NCBI GenBank assembly: GCA_030407315.1
Contig: JALQPE010002448.1
Location: 1-64,000 of the forward strand
From: Asparagopsis taxiformis
Taxonomy: Eukaryota; Rhodophyta; Florideophyceae; Bonnemaisoniales; Bonnemaisoniaceae
Direction: 5' to 3'
Length of the DNA stretch: 64,000 nucleotides
In this document: one piece after another, positions 1-11,101 of the stretch
How positions within the stretch are numbered: position 1 is the first letter of the stretch
Layout of the letters: each line of letters opens with the position of its first letter
The notes under the pieces: generated by a model
What the model saw: the letters and a program-made list of their open reading frames with translations, nothing else
Told to the model about the DNA's origin: nothing
The model's database searches: none
Made by a program: the position numbers and the translations under genes

Positions 1-485
1 AGGTGTGCACCGTGGAAGCGGGGATAGTATCTGAAAAATGCGTGCTAGAGTGGTATTGGGGGTGTTTGAGGTACAGTACGGGGGAGGTGAGCACCAACAG
101 GAAGGGGGTGTGAGCGAGAGGATGAAAAAATTAAAGACAAAATTGGAGTCGACCGACAAGGAAAAATAGAGTGGTCGCCGTGATGGATGCGGACATCCAT
201 GTCGAGCACGGCGGCAGAAATTTCTGGGGTCGAATTTTTGAATTTCTGAACCGGCGCCCGTCCTAGGTGGACATAGACATGGCGGAAGTCCATCCCGAGG
301 GGGACATCCGTGGTACTAGAAACAATGAATGTCGCCCTAGTAATACTAGACGTACTAGACCGCATGGACGTCCGGTTCTAGGCGGCATTCAAAATACTGG
401 AGAACATGGACGTCCGCCTAGTAATACTAGGTGTACTAGAGGTTGTGGACGTCCGCGTCCATTTCCGAGAACACAGACGTGTGCT
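1..485. repeat. Dispersed repeat R1, copy 1 (cut by window edge)
   Basis: These bases are nearly identical to 29,654-30,139, with a few substitutions and small indels. The repeat is rich in short palindromes: GGACGTCC several times, and CTAGTA/TACTAG around one central base. Similarity stops sharply after ACACAGACG in both copies, and a different Copia sequence follows in each case, so this point looks like one true end of the element. The reading frames inside are low-complexity and do not look coding. Confidence 0.8.
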
Positions 486-617
486 TGTGGCCACTAGTGA
501 TTGTCGTTGCGATGTCCAATGGATGGGGAAGCCGTATAACGTGGGTACCGATACAGATATTGATTTTATAGTGGTGGTGTCATTCGCGAAGTCTGCGTCT
601 GTGTACGTGACGAGGCT

Positions 618-1562
618 TCAGTTGTGGGGATTGTTGGCATGGTGATTCCGGTGTTGGGGGTATGTTTTGAGGAAGTGCACTAAGCGTTTGAGTAGCTTCC
701 AGTGACGCGTCGTGGGTCTGTGGTTGGCACGGGAAAGTGCATTAGTGTAGAAGTGAATATCTCGGCGAGTTGGGTACGTTAAGTATCGGAGCTCGCCTAA
801 GGTCTCTCGATATATTGTGGCTGTGGGTGGTGTCTGTCTCATCCGAATCTTTGGGTGGAAAGAGGTCAATTCAATCAGAGTATAGGTTTGGGATCGCCTT
901 AGCGTCGTCCATTTTGGTCTTGGATATTATGGATGAAATGGTGTGGGGTTGGGAAATGTGTGTTACACTGTTGTGGTGTGTAATGTTCCAGTTAAGGTAT
1001 TTGGTGGGGTTTCCGAGGCGTTAGCCTTGTATTTGGTTGTGAGGAGGCTGAAGAAGTCCGAGATGAGCTGGGGACTGGTGGAACTGGCAAGAAAGTCGTC
1101 GATGGTGGTGGATAGTTTTGTTTGGCCTATTCTGTTGGTCTTGTGGAAGAGGCATGGGTCGGATCGTAGTTGTGTGTATCCCAATGATTGGAGGAATTGG
1201 CGTATACCATCGGTGAATATGCGGCCGGCTTGTCTTGTCCCGTACAAGTTGCCGCGGAGGTGCCCGATGTGGGCATCGTGACGAAATGTGCCGTCGAATG
1301 AACGGTGTTGTTTGACGTACACAGGTTTGGAGTGGTCAAATTCCTCGTGGAGGAAGGTTGAATTATCTATGTGCTCTGTGTGTAGACGGTGAGCGGCGGC
1401 ATGTGCTAGTAAGAGTCGGATAGAGGTTTTGTCAGCAGCGAATGTGGCGGTGTTCTTGGGGTCAAAGTGCATATTTGGTTTCATTACGTCGCCTCGTACA
1501 GCACACCGTGTCTTTCTTTCCTCTATGCGGCCGGTGGCGTCACGCTTGTATCGGTATGTCAT
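618..1562 (-). pseudogene. Copia-1 reverse transcriptase / start of RNase H
   Basis: The minus-strand translation shows Copia RT hallmarks: R-K-T-R-C-x-V-R-G-D, a substrate-like stretch KNTATFAADKTSIR, GNLYGTRQAGR, and the catalytic box as IDDF instead of YVDD. At 618-869, in the same frame, is the RT-RNase H connector (RYLTYPTRRDI, then PTTRHWKLLKRL). Stops lie between the two parts, and the RNase H active-site region is absent. It would have encoded the polymerase that copies the element's RNA. It is part of Copia-1 and not functional. Confidence 0.8.
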
Positions 1563-1811
1563 GGTAAGTGGGATGGGTTTGGATTTTGGGCGGGGTTAAG
1601 GAGCGTGGGATCTAGTCAATGGCTTGCATTTTGGTCAATTTTAGCAAGTTAGCTGTCGTGTGCGACTGACCATAGATGGGCATCTGGATATTGGCGAGCG
1701 AGACAGTGGTTAGGTGGGGCTGGTGTGTGCGGCGTGATGTGTTGGGGGACAGTGTAGCGTTTTGGGGTGGCCTTCGTTGTGTGGAATGCGAATGGTGTGG
1801 TGGCGGTGGGG

Positions 1812-2815
1812 TCAGTCATTGTCGTGTATGGGTGGAAGTCGAGTGCGAGTATCTTGAGGGTTTTGGTTTGTTTTGGTCTTGGCAACGAGTATGTTGTCCT
1901 GATCTGTTGCGGCCAGGTATCGGACGAGAGTGACTTGGTCTTCCAGTTTTGTGGTTCGGTTGGGAATGGGTATGTGGCTGATTTGGCCGAATGCGAAGAG
2001 CCGTTTTATGTTGGGCTTCATCCCATACCATTCGGTGTAGGGTATTTTGTTTGTTGTACTGTGGAGAGTGATGTTGCGCTTGAAAACAGCATCCATCAAT
2101 GCGAATTGCCAGATATTGTCGGAGAGGTTGCTGTGAGTGAGGTTAGCGCGGACCGTGTCCATTAATGTCAAGTTAATCCGTTCAGCAAGACTGTTCTGTT
2201 GCGGTGTGTAAGGAGCTGTCGTTATGTGTGTAGTTCCCCTTGTTGACAGCACTTTTTGTAGCGTGGAGGATGTGTATTCGCGCGCATTGTCTGATCAGAA
2301 GAAGCGGGGGTATTTTCCGTGCGCGGTATGGATTTATTACGTGTGTCGAATTGTGACGTCCGGTATGGCGGCACGATTGTGTAGGAAGTAGACCGTTATG
2401 AATCGTGTCTTGGTGTCAATGAATGTGACAAATTAACGGATGCCTTGGGATGATGCGGTGGACATGGGTCCGCATACGTCGGAGGATATGTGATTCCCAA
2501 TTTGGAGACTGTGTCGTGGGCTTGTGTGGGGAAGATTTTGATTTTGGCGATCGCACATGCACTGCATGTCACGTCAGGGATGACGAGATGTTTATATGGT
2601 GCGAGTGCAGGTATGTGTTTGTGGCGGTACATGCGGCGCATGGTTTGTGCGTTTGGGTGACCAAGCTGGAGGTGTAGGTCATGTGCAGTATTTGGCGTGT
2701 CGTCGGGGTGTGGGTTGTAGAGGGGATCGCAGATACGTGGCTTGTCGTATGGGAGCGTTAGTTGCGGACTGGGGGATGTTGACTTGGGGTGCGTGGTGAG
2801 TTTGTAGAAGGTCAA
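1812..2815 (-). pseudogene. Copia-1 pre-integrase and integrase
   Basis: The segment 2,396-2,815 carries the GAG-pre-integrase zinc-binding pattern (HLQLGHPNAQTMRRM followed by CSACAIAK). The segment 1,812-2,252, in another frame, carries the end of the integrase core: TPQQNSLAERINLTLMD with the catalytic glutamate region, then the usual FAFGQ-type sequence. The middle of the core, with the two catalytic aspartates, is scrambled. It belongs to Copia-1 and is inactive. Confidence 0.75.
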
Positions 2816-2846
2816 GAGGGGAGCGGATTGTTTCGGGTTGGAGGCT

Positions 2847-4120
2847 TGTGGGACTCGTCCCGTATTGCGCTGCGAGCGGTCGCGGGAGGATAATTCCAGG
2901 CGTCTGGAAAGGGCGCCAGGAGGGGTCGCTTAAGCGGTACGCTCGCGAGCGTGAGTGGGCGTTCGGTAAGGAATCAGCCGCGAAGAGCCGCGTTGCTAAT
3001 CGCTAGCCGTGGTGACGTGGCAAAGGAATTGTCGCCCAAGGGCGAATGGGCGCGTGCCGCCTTGGATTGGCACCGGGCCACATTGCTTGCGCGGGACCCT
3101 TCGGCGAGTGTGCAACGTGTAGCGATATAGGCGCGATTAGTTGCACACGTGTGCGAGCGGGAAGATTCTCCCGTTACGACTGTGCACGTGTACGTTACGT
3201 CTGGCCGTTTCTATTAGTTTACACGTAGCAACGTAGCAGATTACTCTGTAAGGCCCCTGGGCCGCATAAACACCCCACAAGGTCCATTTGACGCCGGACC
3301 GGGACCATTGGTCCTCGTCCGGTCCCGGCAGTCTCGTTGACCATTTAAGGTCAACGGACTGACCACTAAGCTACAATAAAGGCAGATCGTTTCGGTTCCA
3401 AATCATTCGACCGTGGTCGTTTAACTTAAAACTAAACGGCGGCGGCAATTCCTTCACAGGATACCAGCCGCTCCGTTTCGATCTCCAATTGGGAACCGCT
3501 CGCATTCGTCCCCAATTGCCCGCCGCGAGCCTCCTCCGGCGGGAGTGCACGTGGATTGCCCTAGGGCATTTCGTCTCCGCGGTAGTGGACCACCTTCCCG
3601 ATTCTTTTAACGCCGTCAGGCGACTGGGAGTGGCCTTCCGCCCACCGGGACAAGGCTACCGACTGGGAGCGCTGTCGGTTCGGCACTCCCAGCCGGTAAA
3701 CCGAGCCAACGCCCGTGGGCTTCTCAATCGGTCTCGACCGCAGCCGCCGGCGGTATCACAGTTGCGGAATCCGCTGTGTGGGCAGCCACGCCTGGAGGCG
3801 ACCACAATTCCCCGCGGGGATCCATCGCGCTAAGTGCCTAGTTAACCCTTAAGTGGGTGAGGACGGCCACGGCCGATAGATCCCTCCGGCAGGTTAGATC
3901 CAGCCCTCCCGGACCCCGCTCTACCACCTGCTACCAGGTTGGGAGACAGGTGTCCGGGCTCCGAGGGATCGATCCACCCGACACAGCCCTCGGGCTACTA
4001 GGATCGCCCGAGGCGTCAGCCTCGTGGAATCGGCGCTCTCACTCGTGAGTTCGAAGCCTTATCCCTATCTACTAATCCTCCTCGGAGGTACAATCTATCT
4101 AAAAGGGCTAAGGTCCTACA
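2847..4120. mobile_element. Solo LTR (or TRIM-like element) nested in Copia-1
   Basis: A 1,274-bp GC-rich insertion begins TGTGGGAC and ends GTCCTACA, the TG...CA ends expected of an LTR. It is flanked by the 5-bp direct repeat AGGCT at 2,842-2,846 and 4,121-4,125, a typical LTR-retrotransposon target duplication. Copia-1 sequence resumes on both sides. No gag or pol is inside, so a solo LTR left by LTR-LTR recombination is the simplest reading; a TRIM is the alternative. The short open frames at 3,489-4,048 are GC-rich chance frames. Confidence 0.75.
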
Positions 4121-4839
4121 AGGCTTTGGTCTCAGCTGTTGTGGATTTTGCGGGTGTGGCGTGGGTGGTACTCCGATGTGATAGTGTAGTGTTGTGGGGT
4201 TGCGGAGTTGCTTTTTTGTGGGGGCATGGGGCCGGTCTGTGGCTCGGCTTGTTCTTGGGTTGGTTAGGTGTTGTGGTCACCTGTGGGTGTGTTCGTCGAC
4301 TTGGGGCTAGGCGTGGAAGTGCGCCATGGTCTATCCCACTTAGGCGTTCCCTTTTTGGATCTGTTTTTTTGAGATGGTGCGTCGGGAGGAGGCTGGTGTG
4401 CGTTGCGGTGCATGGCGGATGTATTTCGGGTTTGAGAGCGGGAACGTGTCGACGCCGTGACGGGAGGAGTGCTCCGAGAGCGAGCGGAGTTTGGCATAGT
4501 GGTATAGCACACGTGTGGTAGGGGAGGGAATCCTGGCGGTTTATTGTCAACAACATATAGGCCGCGTTTGCAAGTAGCTATTTTCCGGGGCGTGCGACGG
4601 CCGCGCGAGGTGATGAATGCTTTGGACGGGGTGAAGGTGACCGGACCGTGGTGGTTTGACAGGGAATGCACAGAGACGAGATTGTGTCGGAGGTCTGGAG
4701 TGACGATCGCGTGCTTAATGTCGAGTGCATAGACGGTGTCTTGATCTGTATTGGACCCGAGTGGGTGACGGTGTGTCGGTGGTTCGCAGCAGTGTGGGTG
4801 TATTGAGGTGATGTTAGCGGCGTTGGAGAGGGGTGCGGA

Positions 4840-5756
4840 TTAGGGTGTGTGGGTGTGCTCCGAATCTAATATGAAGGACTTACGGTTGAGTTCCGTGTCA
4901 TCGGAGACTGTAGTGGATGTGTCGTCAAGCTCTTGGTAGAGGTTTATAGTTTCGTAAGCTTGTTTGTAGGGGTGTCCGGATTTGTGCTGTGCGCGACAGT
5001 CTTTGTTTGTGTGGGTTGTTGGGTTGTGGAAATCGCAACACATGCGTGGGGTTCCAGGCTTAGGGGCTCGATTGCGCCGCCAGTGCGGCGTGGGGCGATT
5101 TTTGTGATGTTGGTATGTCGTGCGGGGTTTCTCTGTGTTCTTGTGACGTATGGAGGGTGGTGGGGCTTCACATTGGCGGGATAGAATGCTGTTGACGACA
5201 CGTTGAAGTCTGGTGGAGAAGGCAGAGATTGTTGGAGGGGGTGGAGTATCAATGTTTCGTGTGTGTTATGGAGTGCAGTGACGTCTTGTATGCCGTGGAT
5301 CATGACGTTGACGGTGGTGGTCTTATCTTGTATGTTGGGGTAATTCGCATTACGCATCGTGCGGCGTAAGTTTTTGTGCTTTTCGATGTACTCCGGGGCG
5401 TCGTGGAGGGAGGTGAATCGAAGGTTACGGGCATTTGCTTACAGGATGGAGTGGTCTATTGCTGTGTGGTCATTGAAGGCGTTAAGGACGAGGCGCGTGA
5501 GTAGGTACGGTGACAGCTTGAGCTGATCTGTCGTGAGGTCGGAGGTAATTTTTTTGGGGAGGCTGGCCAAAATTATCATCGTGAGGCGCTCCTGTTGACG
5601 CTTGTAGTCGTTGTATTCCGTAGGTTCAGTCGGGGCTGTGTGGGAGGCATCAAGGAAGTGGTCTAGGTTCATGTCCAGTGCGATAGCCTGGAACATGCGA
5701 TGCCAGTACGGTACGTTGTCGAGTTCGAGTGGCGGTAGCGCTGGAGTGGTCATCAT
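4840..5756 (-). pseudogene. Copia-1 gag
   Basis: The first segment (5,439-5,756) starts MMTTPALPPLELDNVPYWHR and has the Copia gag W-x-R plus helical pattern. Later segments in shifted frames (4,944-5,357, then 4,840-5,043) contain a zinc knuckle of the form C-x2-H-x4-H-x4-C (CDFHNPTTHTNKDC). At least two frameshifts interrupt it. Gag forms the particle that packages element RNA; this copy cannot. Confidence 0.7.
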
Positions 5757-6271
5757 GGGAATTGCGCAGCGGAGGCGAAGAAGGGCCGGTAACCGGTTAG
5801 AAGGAGATTCTTCCTTACTGTCGGCCGTTTACTGAGATCACGGTGTTCTATCTTAAATATTAACTGTTTGACAGATCTGTCCTCTTGTTAGTGTAATGGT
5901 CTCTGTAAGGTGCAGTTCTTATTGCGTCAGATGAGTTAGCGCCCTGACAGTGTTGTATTCAAAAAACTCGCCCTTCCGTTACGTCACGGAAGTCGTCGAG
6001 AGCTTCACCTCGTCACGCAGACAGCTGTCCAGGATTCTGATCCGGTCTCACAATTCTCACACGACGGATTCCTGTTCAAATACACAAACATAGACACAAG
6101 TCAGTTGACAAGATCGGCCAGGACGTCGTCAGTAACTCCTAGATCCGCAACAATTTTCATCAGTATGTCATCCGGTGACAACACCTCCCGGATACATATA
6201 TCTTCCCTCGTTTCTCAGTTCGTTGGGGACGATAATTATGATACAGGGAACATATCCATCGACCTTGGAGT
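5757..6271. other. No gene; probable Copia-1 5' LTR and Harbinger flank
   Basis: I see no convincing coding sequence here. The first part should contain the Copia-1 leader and 5' LTR, but without its partner LTR it cannot be delimited. The rest leads into the Myb-like gene. A short inverted repeat (TCCGTTA/TCACGGA) lies near 5,975. Confidence 0.4.
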
Positions 6272-7316
6272 GTGGAGATGTTTGGGAGACAGGAAATGTC
6301 TTATGGAGCAATGGAAAACATAGAAGGGGTGATGAGAACTGGCAAAAATCGACAAGGAACACAGAGTTCTGACGTAGAAGATGATTCAAGTGGAGAGGAG
6401 GAGGGTCTCGGAAGGGCAAAGAAGAGAACTTTTAACTCTGAACTGGACATCATGCTTGTAAAGCATATTCTGGATACAAACTTGCATTTAAGTAGAAGAG
6501 GGAACAGGAGAGAATGGTTTGAAAGAGTGGCGGAGTTACTGAACCAATCTGGCCGTCTTCCGTGGAGGACCGATAGCAAGCACTGTATTGAGAGAGTGAA
6601 GGTCATAATTGACAAGCACAAGATCAAGAGGAGTTTGCGGATTCGTCGAAGGGGATCTGCTCTGACACTTTTCAATTTGTGCTCCAGAATGCTGGAAGAA
6701 AAAGAGGGAAGATGAAAGGGTCTATGAAGAGAGAAGGAAGAGAAGTGAAGGACAGGCTAGGAGGCAAGAAATTGCGTCGGATTTGCGGGATAGGGCGATG
6801 TCTAGGATTACACCTGTCACAAATATACTGTCTAGAGATGAAGAAATATCACCAAGTACGCCAATGACAAGCGTAAATCGTGGGAGTGACAGTTCTCTCC
6901 GTGGCGGTGATCGGTACAGCCCACTGGAAGCAAATCAGCAAGCAATCCATATGCTGCAAAACTGTGAAGCATATGCGACAGCTTTTGCGGATCGAACTGA
7001 GATCCGTGAAAATAAAAGATTGGAAATAGAAGCTGCTCGTCATGGTATTGAAAAGGACGCGATTAGCCGGAGACTGGACTTGGGCACGAGGAAAGTTCAG
7101 GTCGGAGAGGATATGGTTACTGTAAGGGAGATAAAAGAAGAGCGGGAGAAAAGAAGGGATGAGAGAGAAGAAAAAAGAGAGCGGCGAGAGGAGGAAAGGG
7201 AAAAGCGGGAGGCTCAGAAAGAAGAGAGAGAAGCTACTGCACGCGAAGCATTCTTCAAAACACAGGAGTCCATGATGAACCTCGTCAATACAATGATACA
7301 CAAGTTCCAGAACTAA
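6272..7316 (+). pseudogene. Myb/SANT-like DNA-binding protein of a Harbinger-type transposon, frameshifted
   Basis: The first frame (6,272-6,715) has an acidic lead and then a trihelix/Myb-like domain: KRTFNSELDIMLVKHIL, REWFERVAELLN and WRTDSKHCIERV. The sense continues in another frame from about 6,700 to 7,316, with a long charged coiled coil (EIKEEREKRRDEREEKRERR). The frame changes at the A-run at 6,699-6,703, so one extra base there is the likely lesion. Harbinger elements carry such a Myb-like partner, which binds DNA and helps import the transposase. The transposase at 8,738-9,895 points toward this gene. An alternative is a host trihelix factor. Confidence 0.65.
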
Positions 7317-7370
7317 ATTTAGAAATCTAAATTCATTTCATAGTCTCAGAATGAGACAACCAGAGCAATA

Positions 7371-7413
7371 AAAAGTAGTCTTTGCATACCACTGGTATGC
7401 AAAGACTACTTTT
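7371..7413. repeat. Perfect 21-bp inverted repeat (hairpin)
   Basis: Arms 7,371-7,391 and 7,393-7,413 are perfect reverse complements around a single central C (arm begins AAAAGTAGTC). It lies 55 bp after the Myb-like frame. It could be a cruciform, a strong 3'-end hairpin or a transposon-related signal. Confidence 0.85.
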
Positions 7414-7612
7414 GGGTGGCACCCAGCTCGAGTAACCGCACCTCTTTTTCATGTGTTGCAATTTCTCCAATGGCTCGAATTACTTAGCTTTTAGTGTGGA
7501 ACCACCAAACCGCGAAGTCTTCAACTTTCACAAAATTGGTAAACTTTCTTGGCTCTACTTCCCGTCCTATCCAACACAATGGCCAGCTCTAGTCGCATTG
7601 CCTCATCCATCA

Positions 7613-8238
7613 TTACCAAACATATTGCAAAGTATCAGCGACTTTGATGGCAATGAATATTCTGGCAACCTGTACTGGCAACCTGTTCTCGCTATTGTTT
7701 GGTTTGTTTCCGTTGCTCTCCCCTCGTGACAACTGCTGCTTCAGCAGTGCTCTCTGAGATGCATTCATCGCCAGCCCGCCACCACGTCCCTCATCCAATT
7801 CTCCCATGACGTCGGCGTTGTTGGCATGCGCAACACCAGAATGTCCAACAGGAACAGGAAGAGGCACTACGGAAGCGGAATTCATGTCCGACAATCGTCC
7901 TGCAACTGGTTTGGCTTCTGCTCCTGACTCGCAGGCGCAATCTTCAGCGTTCTGTCTGCAATTACATATCCATCTAATTTCAAATCTTCCTTAGCAGATT
8001 CATGATTTGCGAATTCTACAAAGCCATAGCCTCTAGACCTTGCAGTGCCCGCTTCGCGCTGAAGCTGTAACGACACAATGTCTCCAAGCGGCCCGAAAAT
8101 TGCTTGCAGATCAATCTCTGTGAGGTGAAATGGCACAGAGCCGATATAGAGGTGCGTGACGAAGTGGAGGAGAGGAAGCATGGTGCGGAGGGGATGGGAA
8201 TGAGTACAACGAATCGAATTCGGTGTATCTTTGAACAC
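7613..8238 (-). pseudogene. RBM39/CC1-like splicing factor fragment (one RRM)
   Basis: The frame from 8,238 holds one complete RNA-recognition motif: RNP2 as LYIGSV and RNP1 as RGYGFVEF. Its spacing and wording resemble the second RRM of RBM39/CC1-like factors. The sense then continues in another frame (7,613-7,894) with DEGRGGGLAMNASQRALL, the short motif that follows the RRMs in this family. One missing base near 7,925 explains the shift. The first RRM, the RS domain and the C-terminal UHM domain are absent. I read it as a truncated, damaged gene fragment trapped between two Harbinger-type genes. Family assignment is fairly secure; origin (capture or processed copy) is inference. Confidence 0.65.
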
Positions 8239-8737
8239 GAGGGTCGGTTGAGATAAGAAAATGTTGGAAATCTAGAAGGAAATAGTGCGGAATATGCGAA
8301 CGGTGGGCAGGAAGTCTACAATGAGGGTGACAATGGTGGTGGCGTGAATGGGGTGCCGCCGTTATCTGCAAGCTCTTATTGTTCATTGAGTGGAGGCAGA
8401 ACACTTTTCTATTGGCAAGGCCCAAGCTGAACAAATGGCCGTTTCTCTAGATCTCCGAATGTCATCTTCCCTCTTCTCTGCCCTTGCTCGTCAGAAAGGC
8501 TCCAAACATCAGCATGTAATGCTTCTCACATGATTGAGCTGTTGGTACCGTGCAACATTGTGTCAGACTTCAAAGAACATAGCTTCTCAAAGAGTTTCTT
8601 TTTGTCTATCAGGACTGCTGGCACATCCTATGGGGTTAACTGGCGCTGCTGTTCCGCGCGCGCCACGCAACATCTCGGGAAGTAGCTCAGTGGCAAGTAT
8701 CAACTGTCTAAATAAACTCTACTAGTGCATTCATATT
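8239..8737. other. No gene seen
   Basis: I see no supported gene, hairpin or repeat in this 500-bp gap between the RRM fragment and the transposase. Short frames on both strands lack recognisable motifs. Confidence 0.4.
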
Positions 8738-9895
8738 TCAGCTCTCCCCATTGGTTCCTAGTTCTGTACTTTCAGTTGCAGAAAATGGAAGATTCATGTA
8801 CGATTCTAACGAAGGTGGGTGGCAATGAAAATATCGGTTTGTCTGGGAGCCGTGTAAACATGTTCTAAAATTTAGAAGTATTGCAGCTGCGCAGAACCAC
8901 AAACCGACTGGAGACTTACCCACAACCATAACCATCTTTCGCGTTACATAGACATGTGTGTAGTACTTCTTAATCTCCTTGAATGTCCACTCAACAGATA
9001 TACGAGCCTTCGACATGCGTCTATTGAATGCTCTCTGTTGAGTGGATAAATTGCTGCCTCTATATTCCACCATCATGTACGGCTGCAACTGGTAGGCTGA
9101 GTCCGCATATACATAGAACTGCCGCCCAGAAATTTCCATATGCATGTTTAAATGATGATTGAGATTCGAATGTCTGAACATGGTCATGTCATGTCTACAT
9201 CCTTCTACTGGACCACTCAGGTGTAATATAATTCCGTCCGGCGTAGTTAGAGCCTGAAATGTGATACAGTGGCGCTTTTTGTGACCGTTGTACGCTTCTC
9301 TCTGCATATCCCCACCCGGTCATGCGATAAAAACATTAGTTCCATCCACAAACCCAACAAAACTGTCCAAGGGAGCCCCTGATTCGAACACCTTTGTCGC
9401 ATACTCTTCACATCTTTCAATTATGAGCCCTGCTTTGAAATCCTCCACCAAATGACTTTTTTCCTTGTATAGTTGTTCCATTGTCTCGTAGAATGTCTCA
9501 CATAGTGCCGATCCAGACCTCCCGAACTCTTTCTCTAAATCTCTCCATACACATGGAGTACTGAGTCTCCTTGCAATTATGCAGAACGCTTCAATACCGC
9601 TCGCACGATATCCCCTTCTTGAAGTTAAAAACAATTCTTCCCCCCACTCTAGAAGTGAAACCAATCGCACGACGTCTTTTTTTCGGAATCGGAAGCGTAT
9701 GAGACATTCTTGATCGCCCAGCTTTTCAAGATCGAAACGATTCTCGAATACACTGTAACGAAGCTCTTGTTTCAATTGCAAGTCCATGTACTCTCTCTGG
9801 GCCTCATTGAGGAAGTACATTCCCAACGGTCTCGACGCGTTCATCAACCTACACCTCACGAGGAAAATAATATTTCTTGTGTTCCGATCAATCAC
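8738..9895 (-). pseudogene. PIF/Harbinger DDE transposase with one in-frame TGA
   Basis: Both halves lie in one frame, split by a TGA at 9,320-9,322. The upstream half (about 190 residues) ends FVGFVDGTNVFIA, with the first catalytic Asp in DGT. The downstream half has REAYNGHKKRH, the second Asp in YADSAYQ, and the catalytic Glu in SVEWTFKEIKKYY, the DDE order of Harbinger nucleases. A CGA-to-TGA change (Arg to stop) is the simplest cause, since Arg-Pro after the DGT strand suits the family. The enzyme would cut and join the ends of its transposon. Translation would end early unless the TGA is read through. Confidence 0.8.
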
Positions 9896-10379
9896 CCTTT
9901 CTCATGTTTGGTCTCTCTGTCTGCTGGGAAGTCTAGCCATGAGGTGTAACTTTGTTTCCACACGTCGATGTGGAGCATGTCAGTTTGTCTCATCTCAACT
10001 TGCCAGCCAGGTAGAAAGCTTTTCATTTTGTGTGTTTCCTAGGACAAGTGTCCTATTCTCATTTCTGTCACGGTTTAGTTCTGTTCCGTCACACTTCTTA
10101 AAGTCGAACATACACAAAACGATTTCTACAGCAAAACCTCACCGCCGGCGCTACTTTTTCAGAAACATTTCACATTTGAACCATGAACAGAATTGTTTAT
10201 AACTTAACCCCTGGATACTATTCTTGGAATATGCGGTGCCTACTAAATCGCTGAGCTACCAAAAACCGAAAAAATCCTACATCGGTTTTTTCCAAAACCC
10301 TCTACTATCCTTGAAAGCAGTGGAAAGAACTCTGTTCATTGAGTTTTTTGATGAGGTCGACGGACGACGAATGTCAAGT
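9896..10379. other. No gene seen; Harbinger upstream flank
   Basis: Nothing coding is supported. The transposon end is probably in here, but without its partner I cannot mark a terminal inverted repeat or the 3-bp target duplication. Confidence 0.35.
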
Positions 10380-10665
10380 ACTGGTCGTATTGTGTAATTA
10401 CAATCGTGTAAAATAAATTATGTGTCAAGTATGGGGTCTTCAAGTGCACACAGTGCGTACGGGAAGATATTTGTCAGTCTCTGCGCGCGGTGTGAAGATA
10501 ATCGGTGATCTCGTTTATTGACGGTTGTTGTCAACGACGGTCAAGTTATAAAGGGAGCAAGATATAGCTGTAAGCACTGTAAGTAGTGAGTTGTTCGTTA
10601 AGTTGTTCGATAAGAGGACGAGACATGACGGTGGACACGGGGCGGAAAAGAAATTTGCTCGTCAG
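10380..10665 (-). mobile_element. Probable 3' LTR of a Copia fragment
   Basis: Immediately beyond the end of a Copia pol frame, the minus strand reads a segment with CGAACAACTTAACGAACAAC and a TATA-like TTATAAAGG. Similar sequence (CGAACAACTTAACCAACAAC) follows the pol end of the plus-strand Copia near 33,000, so both are LTRs of related elements. Exact ends were not found. Confidence 0.55.
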
Positions 10666-10667
10666 TC

Positions 10668-11101
10668 GCCGCGCACCGTGGCTGTCGTCAGGTTGAGGAG
10701 TAGTAATTGTGAGAGAATTGCGCAGGCTTGAGAGCTTTCGTGAGTAAGTCGGCGGGGTTGTTCTTTCATGCTATGTGGATAGGTTTGAGCATCTTGAGGC
10801 GGGTTTGCTCGCGAAGACAGTGATGTTTAACATCAATGTGTCTTGATTTCGGACTAGGGTATTTGGCGGTCGCTGTGCTGATAGCTGCAGCATTATCGAT
10901 TAATAATGGAATAGGGTGTGGGCTGGGATGGCAAATTTCAGTTATAAAGTTTGAGATGATTTGTAAGTGTTGCCCGGTAAGGAAACCGGCAACGCATTCA
11001 GCATTATGGGTAGATGTTACCACTTGTTGCTGGTGTCTTGACTGCCATGCAACCGGTGAACCATTATAGACCATTATAGACGTCGAAATATCATGCTGCA
11101 T
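10668..11101 (-). pseudogene. Copia RNase H fragment
   Basis: The minus-strand frame shows the Copia RNase H core: SIMVYNGSPVAWQS, the catalytic-region string LLIDNAAAIS, and PSPKSRHIDVKHHCLRE. After a small shift, the usual end (NPADLLTKALKPAQF, ending near RGD-stop at 10,668) follows. All of pol upstream is missing. The truncation point meets an oppositely oriented Copia gag-protease piece. Confidence 0.8.

Larger units (their letters stand above)
486..5950 (-). mobile_element. Copia-1, decayed Ty1/Copia retrotransposon
   Basis: On the minus strand the order from right to left is gag, zinc knuckle, protease/pre-integrase, integrase, reverse transcriptase and the start of RNase H. This is Ty1/Copia order (integrase before RT). 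The 3' end, with most of RNase H and the LTR, is missing where repeat R1 abuts at 486. A solo LTR at 2,847-4,120 splits the element. The 5' LTR should lie in about 5,760-5,950, but I could not place its ends. Many frameshifts and stops show that the copy is dead. Confidence 0.8.

Noticed and set aside
3489..4048. GC-rich open frames of 60-114 codons inside the solo LTR
   Set aside because: They lie wholly inside an LTR-like insertion, show no domain, and open frames are expected at this base composition.
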